A DNA stretch of 64,000 bases, taken from positions 124,001 through 188,000 of the forward strand of contig JAEUWB010000003.1 of the NCBI GenBank assembly GCA_016786595.1, read 5' to 3'. Of the stretch, positions 9,127 to 17,826 are shown in pieces. Positions within the stretch are counted from its first letter, which is position 1. Each line of letters begins with the position of its first letter. The DNA comes from a bacterium. GTDB taxonomy: Bacteria > Bdellovibrionota_C > UBA2361 > SZUA-149 > JAEUWB01. The position numbers and the translations under genes were made by a program. Below the pieces are notes generated by a model, which did not search any database, was not told the DNA's origin, and worked only from the letters and a program-made list of their open reading frames with translations.

Positions 9127-11148
9127 CTAAAAGCCACGTTGATGCCCGTGGCGGTCACGACTCAGACTTTGCGTGAGCTTGATGGTGCTAAGCTTGCGCT
9201 GATCGAAACTCTGGATTAAATCTTTGATCTCAAGCCTTTCGATTTCAGCAGAAAGATCGCCTTCAACCCTTTGATAAATATTGATTAGATCGCGCCCTTG
9301 GCTAGTCACTTGATATTTTAGCTTGTAATGTTTAGCCAATATATTTTGTTCGACTTTGCGGGTTTCTCTGGCCTTTGTGCTTAGCGCATAAAATTGCGGA
9401 ATTTGCTCACGCGTTACCAGCCTGCCTAAATACCAAGAAACAACCAGCGGATCTTCATTCGGACGCAAACTTCCATTTAACTTCCCTTGTTGATCTAAGC
9501 TGCCAACTGACTTCCAGCCTCCATTATGCGGGAATCCAAAATAACCACCGGAAGGACGCTTGTTGCCATAGGGGGTATAAAATAGTGGGTTACGCCCTTC
9601 TGGGTAATAGACTTGATATGATGGGTACTGCACTAAGTAAATCCGGTAATTATAAAAGAGAGCAAAGCAAAATGCTGAGGTAAATAAAAGTGTCGCCAGC
9701 CAGCCGGTTGGCCTGGCCTCTAGTGCTTTAGTTTTTATAAATTCAAAGCCAAATGCGGCAAGGAGCAGAGCTGGAATGATTGCCACGTAGAAGTGAGTGT
9801 TCGGGCGCCGGATGATGCATCCATAAGTAATTGCGCCAAATGCTAACCAAGCCAAAACGACGAATGCGTGCAATCGATACTTTTTATTCAGGCAATTTCC
9901 TACCATTTTAACTACTCCAAAAGCACTCAGGCAAAGCAGTAGTATGAGGTAGCGAGCTTCATTGTAGAAACAAAGCTTCATAAAATACTGTGGAAAGTTG
10001 TTTCTTAAAGAAAGCCCCTGTCGATTGTTGGTAGTGCGCCGTGCTAGGTAATTATAAATGGACCCAATATTGTCACTCTGTAAATAAGGAATGAAAAATA
10101 TTGCTAGCGCAAATAAGCTAGGAAGTGTTGCCAGGGCGACTTTTAGAATCTCGCGTGGATAGCGGTATAGATATACAAAAGTTAGCAGTCCAATTGGGGC
10201 AAGCACAAAAATTCCGTCATAGTGTGCAAGTACTGCAAATGCCACCGCCAGATAAGAAAGGGCAAAATAGCGCATTGCCTGCTCGGAAGTTTGTTCTAGA
10301 TTTTTAGTTTGTAATGCTTTAAGTGCAAGAATCAGTCCAGCAAGTGACCAGAGCACAACCAGGCTTTGATATTGCACAATCCTAGAAAACGCGATGAGAA
10401 AGCCATCATTTGCCACTAGCAATGCAGCTAATGACGCAACCCAGGGGGAGCGCTGGAGTGATAAATAATTAACAAGAATGAACACTCCAAGAATCGTAAA
10501 AACGCCAGCAAGCGCAAAAGGTAAACGCGCCAAAAATTCATTGGTTGTTTCTGACCCGATACTGGTAGCTAGTGGCATTAAAACTTCGACCGGACCTTTG
10601 GTATGAGAAAATAAAATGTCTTCTGTGCCGTCGTGAATTGCTGCGACCATGATCATCGCTCGCGCCTCATCGCCTTGAAATTCGGAAGATCCGAGGTGTG
10701 CAATACGAAAATAGGACCCAATTATTATTGCGGCAAGAAGGATGAAGGATGTTTTTAAATCTTTGTTGGCGCAGTTGATAGGGGAACGAGAGCGCTCACC
10801 AACATTGGGTCGAAGCGCAACATGGCCAATCAGAAGCGTCAATATACAGCTGCTGCCGATCGTCAGACTACTTGAGATCGGACCAGGGAGTAACTGTAAT
10901 AAATAAAGTATTGCGGCGGCTGAAATAAAGCCAAAGCTACATTGAAAAAATGACTTTTCGTAGCTACTGTATTTGGTCTGAAAAAATACCTCACAGGCAA
11001 CTACTCCAGGCAGCATCAAAGTCACTAAGGCTGCTAACCCTTGAGTGTATTGATTTGTTGGAAAAAGCGAAAAAAACGCAGCGAGTAACGCCAAACAACA
11101 AGAGCAGAAGATTTGATTCGTTTTAGTTGATTCGCGTAAGTGCATCAC
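9127..11148 (-). CDS. PMT/ArnT-type membrane glycosyltransferase
   Basis: A 673-residue integral membrane protein with about 12 predicted hydrophobic segments and a C-terminal soluble part. The acidic pair in FQGDEAR near residue 159 sits in the first large periplasmic loop, as in the GT39/GT83 enzymes that use polyprenyl-phosphate sugars. HTKGPVE further on fits the KxP motif after that loop. The acceptor (lipid A, protein or glycan) cannot be told. It starts inside the last 26 bases of lysK and is therefore probably translated from the lysW operon transcript, although its function seems unrelated. Two further PMT-like genes lie at 31265 and 62634. Confidence 0.8.
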   Translation of the reverse strand: MMHLRESTKTNQIFCSCCLALLAAFFSLFPTNQYTQGLAALVTLMLPGVVACEVFFQTKYSSYEKSFFQCSFGFISAAAILYLLQLLPGPISSSLTIGSSCILTLLIGHVALRPNVGERSRSPINCANKDLKTSFILLAAIIIGSYFRIAHLGSSEFQGDEARAMIMVAAIHDGTEDILFSHTKGPVEVLMPLATSIGSETTNEFLARLPFALAGVFTILGVFILVNYLSLQRSPWVASLAALLVANDGFLIAFSRIVQYQSLVVLWSLAGLILALKALQTKNLEQTSEQAMRYFALSYLAVAFAVLAHYDGIFVLAPIGLLTFVYLYRYPREILKVALATLPSLFALAIFFIPYLQSDNIGSIYNYLARRTTNNRQGLSLRNNFPQYFMKLCFYNEARYLILLLCLSAFGVVKMVGNCLNKKYRLHAFVVLAWLAFGAITYGCIIRRPNTHFYVAIIPALLLAAFGFEFIKTKALEARPTGWLATLLFTSAFCFALFYNYRIYLVQYPSYQVYYPEGRNPLFYTPYGNKRPSGGYFGFPHNGGWKSVGSLDQQGKLNGSLRPNEDPLVVSWYLGRLVTREQIPQFYALSTKARETRKVEQNILAKHYKLKYQVTSQGRDLINIYQRVEGDLSAEIERLEIKDLIQSFDQRKLSTIKLTQSLSRDRHGHQRGF

Positions 11149-12202
11149 TTAGAATTTGTATTGCTTTGAGATAATCTGCAACGAGAATATGCTCCTCAGG
11201 AGTGTGATCTAGACTGGAATCGCCCGGCCCGTAGGCAAGCATTGGGCAATTCCAACTTTGGGCTAGAACATTCATATCGGAAGTGCCAGTTTTAAGAAAT
11301 AACCTTGGTTCTAGCCCATGATGCCGAATTGCCGCGCGAAAGATGTTGGCTAAAGGCATCTTTTTATCAAAACGAACCGGGATTTCGCGCCCCATGGCGT
11401 GCAGATTGATATTGCTTGGCGATGAATTAAGCTTGATTAAATCTTCTTGGACACTTGCGGGATGAAATCCAATTCCCAATCTAAACCCGAGTGTTATTTT
11501 GCCGCGTTCAGTTAAACCATCAGACTCTGTATTGAAATTCTGAATTGTGAGGTCAATTGTCTCGAATGCGTTTGTCTTATGCTCGTTTTTGCCTGCTACC
11601 CAGTTTCGAACTGCTGTAAAGTAGTCAATCAACAGCTCCGCTACGGAAATATGTTGGTGCGCGCTGTGAGTCATTGATCGCTGGGCAGTTGCTTCTACGA
11701 TTAACCGCCCTTTATATCCGAGGGTGATGCCGGCTGTTTGTGAAGGTTCTCCAATAATCACAGCATCAGGTGATTGCATTGTGCGTGCTAGATAGCGCGC
11801 ACCTTTGGAGCTGGCAACTTCTTCTTCTACGGCGCCGACAACAGTAAATTCGGTATCAATATTTAAGGGTAAATTTGCAACAGCATACACAAAAGTAGCA
11901 AATGGTCCTTTAGCATCAACACTGCCACGCCCCGTCAACACTTCGCCGTGGGCAGTGTCAGTAATTGTTACTGGTAGTTCACCCTTCACAGTATCAATAT
12001 GGCCTACGAGAGCAATTTTTCTTAATGCTCCAGGCTTGCCCCATTGGCCGACGACGTTACCAGCTTCATCAATGTGCGCAGATCGAAACCCTAAATCTTT
12101 TAATTCACAAAGTGCCCGCTCTGCGACAGCCCGTTCAGCTAAACTTGGTGAATAAATGCTCACAAGATCGTAGAGAAATCTGATAGCTTTTTCTTGATTC
12201 AT
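11123..12202 (-). CDS. lysK: [LysW]-L-lysine/[LysW]-ornithine hydrolase (M20 peptidase family)
   Basis: A 359-residue metal-dependent hydrolase that releases the finished amino acid from the LysW C-terminal glutamate. Metal-site motifs in order are LVGHIDTV, GRGSVDAKGP (bridging Asp), AVEEEVASSKG (general base and ligand Glu), IIGEPS, and the C-terminal His in SSLDHTPEEH. Last gene of the lysW-X-Y-Z-K set, starting 4 bases inside lysZ. M20 relatives such as ArgE and DapE differ in context; the adjacent lysW decides. Whether substrate is lysine, ornithine or both is not determined. Confidence 0.9.
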   Translation of the reverse strand: MNQEKAIRFLYDLVSIYSPSLAERAVAERALCELKDLGFRSAHIDEAGNVVGQWGKPGALRKIALVGHIDTVKGELPVTITDTAHGEVLTGRGSVDAKGPFATFVYAVANLPLNIDTEFTVVGAVEEEVASSKGARYLARTMQSPDAVIIGEPSQTAGITLGYKGRLIVEATAQRSMTHSAHQHISVAELLIDYFTAVRNWVAGKNEHKTNAFETIDLTIQNFNTESDGLTERGKITLGFRLGIGFHPASVQEDLIKLNSSPSNINLHAMGREIPVRFDKKMPLANIFRAAIRHHGLEPRLFLKTGTSDMNVLAQSWNCPMLAYGPGDSSLDHTPEEHILVADYLKAIQILSDALTRIN

Positions 12203-13047
12203 TGTGCTTTGAAAATATGAGTTCCAGCTCCAGCTAGTGCTGAGCTGATGGGCCTACTAATATTTGCTGATGAAAGAATTACTCGCTGTACTCCGCCTGT
12301 AATTGCCTCAACTGCTCCCATGATTTTTTTCTTCATGCGACCTTCTGCCGAGACATAAGGGTCAACAGTTGTAGAAAGGTCTATTGTCGAAATTAAATTT
12401 CCAGGAGCAGCCGGCCCAAGCTTAAACTCTCTTAAAAGCCCCGGAACATTACTAAGAATAATCAGCGCAGTTGCCTCATATGCTTGTGCAAGCATGGCCG
12501 CAGCTCGATCTCCATCGACATTCATCATCAAGGAACTTTCTTCTGAAATTGCAGGAGGACAAATGACAGGAAAAAATCCACTTGCAAGTAATAGATCGAT
12601 GAGTTTGCGATTAACGCGCGTAACTTTCCCCGTATTGTCACCGTGAAGAATAACTTTTTTCCCGTTTTCCAGCGCCTTTACGCTGGTCTTAATTGGTCCT
12701 TCGAAGATTCTACCATCTACTCCAGAAAGTCCGACGGCATTTACGCTGCGTTGTTGCAAGCCTTCGACTAAAGCCTTATTGCGTCTGCCACAATAGACCA
12801 TTGTGAAAATTTCAAGAGTTTTTCGATCGGTAAAACGACTTTCAAATCCAGAGACAGAAGTTACAAAGCGCGGGGGGTGACCTAGTTTCTCGGAAATTTC
12901 ATTTGTCTCTTCAGAACCGCCGTGAACAAGAATAGCTTTCTGTCCGTTGTGATGCAGTTGAGCTAAGTCGTCAAGCACTGGAGTATCGTCAATGCCTTTA
13001 GCGCCACCAGTTTTTACAATGATTACTCCCTCGCTTGTGCTTGTCAT
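12199..13047 (-). CDS. lysZ: [LysW]-aminoadipate (or glutamate) kinase
   Basis: A 282-residue amino-acid kinase of the ArgB family. KTGGAKG at the N-terminus and LVHGGSEE are the phosphate-binding glycine loops; NVDGDRAAAMLA and ILSNVPGLL are conserved in the acetylglutamate kinase group. It phosphorylates the side-chain carboxylate of LysW-bound aminoadipate. It begins 6 bases after lysY and overlaps lysK by 4 bases. ArgB itself is the alternative, but no N-acetyl-ornithine pathway genes are near and the cluster is headed by lysW. Confidence 0.9.
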   Translation of the reverse strand: MTSTSEGVIIVKTGGAKGIDDTPVLDDLAQLHHNGQKAILVHGGSEETNEISEKLGHPPRFVTSVSGFESRFTDRKTLEIFTMVYCGRRNKALVEGLQQRSVNAVGLSGVDGRIFEGPIKTSVKALENGKKVILHGDNTGKVTRVNRKLIDLLLASGFFPVICPPAISEESSLMMNVDGDRAAAMLAQAYEATALIILSNVPGLLREFKLGPAAPGNLISTIDLSTTVDPYVSAEGRMKKKIMGAVEAITGGVQRVILSSANISRPISSALAGAGTHIFKAQ

Positions 13048-13053
13048 AAGATT

Positions 13054-14094
13054 CTAAACTGGATGTAAGCCTAAAAATTCCAAGCTTGTAGTTTCCTTAA
13101 ACCCAGACATCAGATTTAAACTCTGAATGGCGTGTCCGGCTGACCCTTTAACTAGGTTATCAATTGCGCTGATTACTACAACGCGTCCGGTTTCAGGCTC
13201 AACTTCATAGCCGATATCAATAAAGTTAGTCCCGATTACGTATTTTGGTTCAGGATAGCGATAAATTCCTTTGCTTTCTTTAACGATACGTACAAAGGGC
13301 TCGTCTTTATAGTAGTCACGGTAAATTGTGCGAATTTCAAGATCGTTCAAGTTATTCTTGAGGAAAATTTGAGACGTGCTTAAAATTCCTCTAACAGCGT
13401 CAGTTGAGGTCGCTGTTAAATAAACTTGAGGCTTGCCGTTTTGATTCGTTAGTTGTTCGCTGATTTCTGCAACATGTCGATGACCTGTCGGTTTAAACGA
13501 ACGCAAACTACCAGCCCGCTCCGGATGATGTGATCCAAGTGAAGGAGAAGCTCCGGCAGCAGAACTACCAACTTTTGCATCAATCATGACTGAATTGTCT
13601 TTTACGATGCCAGCGGCAAATAGTGGATAAAGTGCGACAATCGCACTTGTGGCAATACAGCCGCAGCCAGAGACTAAAGTTGCCGCGCGAATTTCTTCAC
13701 GATGTAATTCGGGGCAGCCATAAATGAATTTTCCAATGTGCTGAGGAGCCCTGTGTTTTTCTCCATAATACTTTTCGTAGTCAGCAAGATCCCGTAGGCG
13801 ATAATCTGCACCAAAATCAATAATTCGTGGCGCTAAATTGAGAAATGCTTCCATGCGATCTTGGCTTAATCCGTTTGGTAAGCAAATGAAGAGACAATCA
13901 ACTGGTTCCAGATCCTTAATCGATGAATATTTTAACTTAGTCGCGCCCCGCAAATTGGGATGTGTCACGTGGACAAGTTTCCCTGCATTGGATTCGCTCG
14001 TGACTTGATGAATCGTTACTTGAGGATGACCGAGCAAAAGTCTTAGCGCCTCGCCTCCAGTATATCCCGATGCTCCTACGACAGACACTCTCAT
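13054..14094 (-). CDS. lysY: [LysW]-aminoadipate semialdehyde dehydrogenase (ArgC family)
   Basis: A 346-residue reductase of the N-acetyl-gamma-glutamyl-phosphate reductase family. It starts VSVVGASGYTGGEALRLLL (NADP loop). The catalytic cysteine lies in SGCGCIATSAI and HRHVAEI contributes the active-site His. It reduces the acyl phosphate made by LysZ while the substrate stays bound to LysW. An AAGGA ribosome site precedes the ATG. The 79-base spacer to lysX holds a hexamer repeat (see 14116). Confidence 0.92.
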   Translation of the reverse strand: MRVSVVGASGYTGGEALRLLLGHPQVTIHQVTSESNAGKLVHVTHPNLRGATKLKYSSIKDLEPVDCLFICLPNGLSQDRMEAFLNLAPRIIDFGADYRLRDLADYEKYYGEKHRAPQHIGKFIYGCPELHREEIRAATLVSGCGCIATSAIVALYPLFAAGIVKDNSVMIDAKVGSSAAGASPSLGSHHPERAGSLRSFKPTGHRHVAEISEQLTNQNGKPQVYLTATSTDAVRGILSTSQIFLKNNLNDLEIRTIYRDYYKDEPFVRIVKESKGIYRYPEPKYVIGTNFIDIGYEVEPETGRVVVISAIDNLVKGSAGHAIQSLNLMSGFKETTSLEFLGLHPV

Positions 14095-14115
14095 AAATCA
14101 TCCTTATGCTTAGGC

Positions 14116-14139
14116 TTGAACTTGAACTTGAACTTGAAC
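14116..14139. repeat. Hexanucleotide tandem repeat (TTGAAC)4 between lysX and lysY
   Basis: Four perfect TTGAAC units, flanked by imperfect continuation (TTAACC and ACCTT steps up to about 14165). It lies in the untranslated spacer between lysX and lysY, so slippage would change the spacing upstream of the lysY ribosome site, not a protein. Confidence 0.9.
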
Positions 14140-14173
14140 TTAACCTTCTTACCTTAACCTTCCCCTAATTCTT

Positions 14174-15022
14174 TTACCCCGCGCATTCAATCACATAATC
14201 CACAATCTTTCCTGGAATATCTACCCCAGTAACCGCAATCGAATTGCGAAACTCCATCGTATAGTTGACTTCATTGACTAAGTAACCTTGTGGTGTTTCA
14301 AAAACATCAATTGCGACAATATCTCCAAGCACAGCCCGAGCAGCAGCTTCGCAGATATTTTTCAAGTCCGTATTTAATTCAACTTTTGAAGCTTTCCCGC
14401 CACGTGCCGTGTTAGTGATCCAATGATCGGCCTTGCGATAAATTGCTCCAATTAACTCTCCACCGACAACGAAGGCTCGAATATCTTGATTGCCTGAGTC
14501 AATGAATTCTTGAATATAGTAAGTCGAATGATGGTACGACCCGAGAGTTTTCTTGTGCTCTAAAATTGCTTCTGCTGCGTCACGGTCATTGATTTTCGCA
14601 AGTAATCTTCCCCACGAACCAACCGCAGGCTTAAGCACTACTGGGTAGCCAAGCTGTTCGATCGCCAAGAGAGCTGATTCTGGAGTGTAGGCAACTAGAT
14701 TTCGCGGAATCGGAATGCCTGCTTTAGAGAGCGCAAGAGAAGTAAGTAATTTATCCCCACAAATATTCGCCGTGTCGTAGGAATTAATCGTGCGCACTTC
14801 ACGGTCGTTATAATATTTCAAAGTGTGTAATGCACGCGAGTGATTGATACAACGCTCGAGAACAATGCGGTAGGGGAGACTCATTTGGTGTAAGTCTAAA
14901 ATTACTTCACGGTCATCTATTCTTTGAAAGTCGACATCGCGCGCACGAAATGCATCAAAAATCATTTTCTCTTCTGGACGGACCAGCGAACACAGTACTG
15001 CTATTCCTAAATCTTTTGCCAT
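14174..15022 (-). CDS. lysX: LysW--L-2-aminoadipate ligase (ATP-grasp)
   Basis: A protein of 282 residues from the ATG whose complement is at 15020-15022; the frame stays open upstream to 15091 across a hairpin, which is not coding. It joins 2-aminoadipate (or glutamate) to the C-terminal glutamate of LysW. ATP-grasp features: [30 protein letters not shown] and the metal-binding [13 protein letters not shown]. The NEVNxTMEF form is the one found in lysine-type LysX, which favours the aminoadipate substrate; this is inference from remembered family patterns. Second gene of the cluster, after lysW. Confidence 0.93.
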   Translation of the reverse strand: MAKDLGIAVLCSLVRPEEKMIFDAFRARDVDFQRIDDREVILDLHQMSLPYRIVLERCINHSRALHTLKYYNDREVRTINSYDTANICGDKLLTSLALSKAGIPIPRNLVAYTPESALLAIEQLGYPVVLKPAVGSWGRLLAKINDRDAAEAILEHKKTLGSYHHSTYYIQEFIDSGNQDIRAFVVGGELIGAIYRKADHWITNTARGGKASKVELNTDLKNICEAAARAVLGDIVAIDVFETPQGYLVNEVNYTMEFRNSIAVTGVDIPGKIVDYVIECAG

Positions 15023-15051
15023 AAATACTCTTTGCCTTGAGATAAAATATA

Positions 15052-15082
15052 AAAGCCCAGCCTCATCAGAGGTCTGGGCTTT
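15052..15082 (-). terminator. Hairpin with T-rich tail between lysW and lysX (partial terminator)
   Basis: AAAGCCCAG at 15052-15060 pairs with CTGGGCTTT at 15074-15082, and the inner CCTC/GAGG extends the stem with one unpaired base. Read on the minus strand, the stem ends in CTTTTATATTTTAT. It lies 24 bases after the lysW stop and 29 bases before the lysX ATG, where a leaky terminator would give more lysW than enzyme mRNA. Confidence 0.75.
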
Positions 15083-15106
15083 ACGAATCATAAATTTTCT
15101 GGATTT

Positions 15107-15289
15107 TTATTCGCCCCAGTCCTCTTCTTCTTCGGGGGCTTGTTTAAGCTTAGGGGGGCTGACACTGATTACTTCTAGCTCTTCACCGCACTCGCCGCAG
15201 TCAAGTAATTCACCGATTTCTGCCCCTTGTGGTAAAGCAAATTCTCCCGCACATAGTGGGCATTGAGTTTGTGTATTTGGGTCACTCAT
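15107..15289 (-). CDS. lysW: LysW amino-group carrier protein
   Basis: A 60-residue acidic carrier protein. Two zinc-binding pairs, CPLC and CGEC, form a zinc ribbon, and the C-terminus ends in the signature EDWGE, whose terminal Glu is the attachment point for aminoadipate or glutamate. The start at the ATG complementary to 15287-15289 is supported by a strong GGAGG site (complement of 15295-15299); the frame could extend to 15367 but those residues are unrelated to the family. First gene of lysW-X-Y-Z-K and divergent from bioD. Confidence 0.95.
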   Translation of the reverse strand: MSDPNTQTQCPLCAGEFALPQGAEIGELLDCGECGEELEVISVSPPKLKQAPEEEEDWGE

Positions 15290-15429
15290 ATTAGCCTCCA
15301 AGCATGTCAGGTATTTAGCATTATTTAAATTATATTGTAAAGTAACAGCCGGGCGATAAGAGGGCATTTTAAGCGATATTTAGCCCGACTTAAAATAGCT
15401 GAATTAGCAATTGGCAAGGAACTTCACAG

Positions 15430-16083
15430 ATGAAAGGCATATTTGTGACTGGCAATGGCACTGGAATTGGAAAAACAGTCGTCTCGGCGATTCTAGTTAA
15501 AGCTTTAAATGCAGACTACTGGAAGCCGTTGCAGGCCGGCTCACTCGATTGCACAGACCGGGCAACTGTTGCAAACTTAACAAGCCCGACTAACTCAGTT
15601 ATTCATCAGGAGACCTATGTGCTCGGCACGTTTGCTTCGCCGCATGAAGGCTCACAGAAAGAGCAAGTTGAAATTGATTTCTCTCGATTGACGCTACTCC
15701 CTAAAGCTAATCGACCACTCATTGTCGAAGGCGTTGGTGGGATTATGTCGCCAATTAGCGCTGAACACTTAAATCTTGATTTTATCAAAAAAATATCATT
15801 CCCTACGCTAATTGTCTCGCGCACATACCTAGGCAGCATTAACCATACGCTAATGACAATTGAGATTTTAAAGCAAAACCAAATACCGATTTTAGGACTG
15901 ATTTTTAATGGCGATCGAAACTCATATAGTGAAGATTTCATCACGAAATATAGCACTGTAGCGAATTTAGGCTTTATTCCGACGCGCCGCTCAATTGATG
16001 CAAGCTGGATTCAAGAGCAAGCTTTTAGCGTCCAGGAGGCAGTTGATCGGGCCTTCACACAATTCTGGTCTAGCTGTGCGTAA
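15430..16083 (+). CDS. bioD: Dethiobiotin synthetase
   Basis: A 217-residue ATP-dependent carboxylase that closes the ureido ring of dethiobiotin. The P-loop GNGTGIGKT is at residues 8-16. YWKPLQAGS carries the conserved Lys that binds the diamine, VEGVGGIMSP is the family switch motif, and LGLIFNG is the nucleotide-binding C-terminal block. An AAGGAA site precedes the ATG. It is separated from bioB-bioF by the lysW cluster and is followed with overlap by a ketoacyl synthase gene. Confidence 0.95.
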   Translation: MKGIFVTGNGTGIGKTVVSAILVKALNADYWKPLQAGSLDCTDRATVANLTSPTNSVIHQETYVLGTFASPHEGSQKEQVEIDFSRLTLLPKANRPLIVEGVGGIMSPISAEHLNLDFIKKISFPTLIVSRTYLGSINHTLMTIEILKQNQIPILGLIFNGDRNSYSEDFITKYSTVANLGFIPTRRSIDASWIQEQAFSVQEAVDRAFTQFWSSCA

Positions 16084-17254
16084 TTCTGTATTCCCACTTA
16101 ATCTTGGAATTTATGCTTGGGGCGAAGTATCTGCTGCTGGTAGGTCTCGACTAGAGTCGTTACAAAACTTGCAAGCAGGAAAGGGGAATTTCTCTAATTT
16201 GCAAAGCCGTCTAGGACAAATTGCCGTCGGTCGAGCTTCTGCCGACCTGCAAATCGATCTTGAGCAATTGTATCAACGTCATAATTCGCTACGCGATGTT
16301 GACCGCGTTACTCAACTTGGAGTGCTTGCCGCACTTGAGGCGGGAACAGCCATCAACCGTGGGCAAGTTAGTTCTATCGGGGTGAGTTTTGGATCATCAC
16401 GAGGTGCCACAGATTTATTGGAAAAACACTATGGGGATTTTCTTGATAAAGGAAAAGTTTTTGCAAAGTGCTCGCCGACAACTACTTCAGGAAATTTAAG
16501 TTCCTGGGTTGCCCGCGTTTTAGGGCTATCTGGAGTGGCAATTGACCATTCTATGACTTGCAGCACTGGCCTCCAGTCAATTTGCAATGCGATTGCCTGG
16601 ATTAATGCTGGATTGGTTGAAGCGATGATTGTCGGCGCAAGCGAAGCGCCACTTACAGACTTTAGCTTGGCGCAAATGCAGGCCTTGGGGATTTATTCTG
16701 TCTTTTCAGCTGACCAAAGACCTTGCCGCCCGCTTGGCAGCGAGCAAAATACTTTCGTTTTAGGCGAGGGTGCAGCTGCGTTTTATCTTGCACCACTTGG
16801 AAAGCTAAAATTACCTGCAGTTGCCTGCATTGAATCTTTTGGCATCGGGTTCGAAGTTGATGCTGGGCATACCTCAGTTTCTCCAGATGGAGTTGGTATT
16901 CGTGTGGCGATGACCCAAGCGCTCGATCGCATGTCTAAAGACCTGCCCGTTGATGCAGTTATTTTGCACGCTCCAGGAACGCTACTTGGAGATTGCGCTG
17001 AAATGTCTGCGTTCAATGCAGTCTTTAAAACTTTAGGGCTACCTGTCATACTTTCGAATAAACAGTTAATTGGCCATACTTTTGGCGCAGCTGGAGCCTT
17101 AAGTTTAGCTTATGCTTGCCAAATTTTTAACGGCTTGAATCCGACTCCATTGCAAGGTCAAATCACAAGGCCAATCCAAAAAATTATGATTAATGCCTTG
17201 GGTTTTGGCGGGCAGGCGATTAGCATGATTGTTACCAAAGGTGAGGTTAATTGA
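16076..17254 (+). CDS. Beta-ketoacyl-ACP synthase (KAS I/II-like) in a biotin block
   Basis: A thiolase-fold condensing enzyme of 392 residues when started at GTG 16076, which overlaps the bioD stop by 8 bases and aligns with the usual KAS N-terminus. A TTG at 16043 with AGGAGG just before it is an alternative start. The full Cys-His-His triad is present: C162 in DHSMTCSTGLQS, H298 in LHAPGTLLGDCAE, H334 in LIGHTFGAAGA. The HxPGT variation (HGTGT in standard FabF) and the low overall likeness to FabF suggest a specialised enzyme. Linkage to bioD and a small hydrolase suggests it makes or extends the pimeloyl chain, analogous in role to BioZ (which is KAS III-like). That role is inferred. Confidence 0.85.
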   Translation: MRNSVFPLNLGIYAWGEVSAAGRSRLESLQNLQAGKGNFSNLQSRLGQIAVGRASADLQIDLEQLYQRHNSLRDVDRVTQLGVLAALEAGTAINRGQVSSIGVSFGSSRGATDLLEKHYGDFLDKGKVFAKCSPTTTSGNLSSWVARVLGLSGVAIDHSMTCSTGLQSICNAIAWINAGLVEAMIVGASEAPLTDFSLAQMQALGIYSVFSADQRPCRPLGSEQNTFVLGEGAAAFYLAPLGKLKLPAVACIESFGIGFEVDAGHTSVSPDGVGIRVAMTQALDRMSKDLPVDAVILHAPGTLLGDCAEMSAFNAVFKTLGLPVILSNKQLIGHTFGAAGALSLAYACQIFNGLNPTPLQGQITRPIQKIMINALGFGGQAISMIVTKGEVN

Positions 17255-17817
17255 TGATGCGATTTATTATTCTTCATGGAACGCAATCTAGTCCTCAAGC
17301 AAACTGGTTCCGTTGGCTTCAAGGAGAGTTAGAGCAAGCTGGACACCAAGTCATAGTGCCCCAGTTCCCAACACCGGAAGGGCAGAGCTTAGCGAATTGG
17401 CTTGAGACCTTCGCGCAAGAATGTGGCGAGATTGATGCCGAGACGATTTTAATTGGCCATAGCATTGGAGCAACTTTTGCCTTGCGCTTATCAGAGCAAA
17501 GCAGACAACAAGCCTACGCAGCATTTTTAGTAGCTGGATTTATCCGTAAACTCGATAATCCCGAGTTCGATCCCCTGATTGAAACTTTTGTAGCAGAACC
17601 TTTCAACTGGAAGAAAATCCAAACCAACTCTTTATATTTTCAAATTTGGTCTGGGACTGACGATCCTTATGTGCCAGTCGAATACGCTCAAGAAATTGCA
17701 GCGTATTTAGGGATTGAACCAGTGCTTGTTCCAGGAGGCAAGCATTTAAATTCCGCGGCTGGCTACCGAAAATTCCCAGAACTTTTGGAGCAAATTGAGA
17801 TTTTAATTAATGGCTAA
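17254..17817 (+). CDS. RBBP9/YdeN-type serine hydrolase
   Basis: A 187-residue compact alpha/beta hydrolase. The start RFIILHGT and the pair NWFRWLQGEL are typical of the RBBP9/YdeN family. The catalytic triad is visible as S70 in GHSIGA, an Asp in GTDDPYVP (136/137) and H164 in GGKHLN. It begins in a TGATG overlap with the ketoacyl synthase stop; TTG 17251 is an alternative start. With bioD and the KAS it forms a tight three-gene unit, so an acyl-ACP thioesterase or ester-cleaving step for pimelate is an attractive guess. Most family members have no known substrate. Confidence 0.8.
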   Translation: MMRFIILHGTQSSPQANWFRWLQGELEQAGHQVIVPQFPTPEGQSLANWLETFAQECGEIDAETILIGHSIGATFALRLSEQSRQQAYAAFLVAGFIRKLDNPEFDPLIETFVAEPFNWKKIQTNSLYFQIWSGTDDPYVPVEYAQEIAAYLGIEPVLVPGGKHLNSAAGYRKFPELLEQIEILING

Positions 17818-17826
17818 GATCGTAGC

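Noticed and set aside
9131-9150. GCCACG...CGTGGC hairpin as terminator of the hydrolase gene
   Set aside because: It lies inside the 3' coding end of the opposite-strand glycosyltransferase gene and has no T-run.
14175-15091. Longer LysX with 23 extra N-terminal residues
   Set aside because: The extra part would be translated across the lysW-lysX hairpin and does not match the family, which starts at [10 protein letters not shown].
15290-15429. Possible BirA operator between lysW and bioD
   Set aside because: The spacer has an ATTGTAAAGTAAC stretch but no inverted partner resembling GTTTACAA, so no biotin operator can be claimed.
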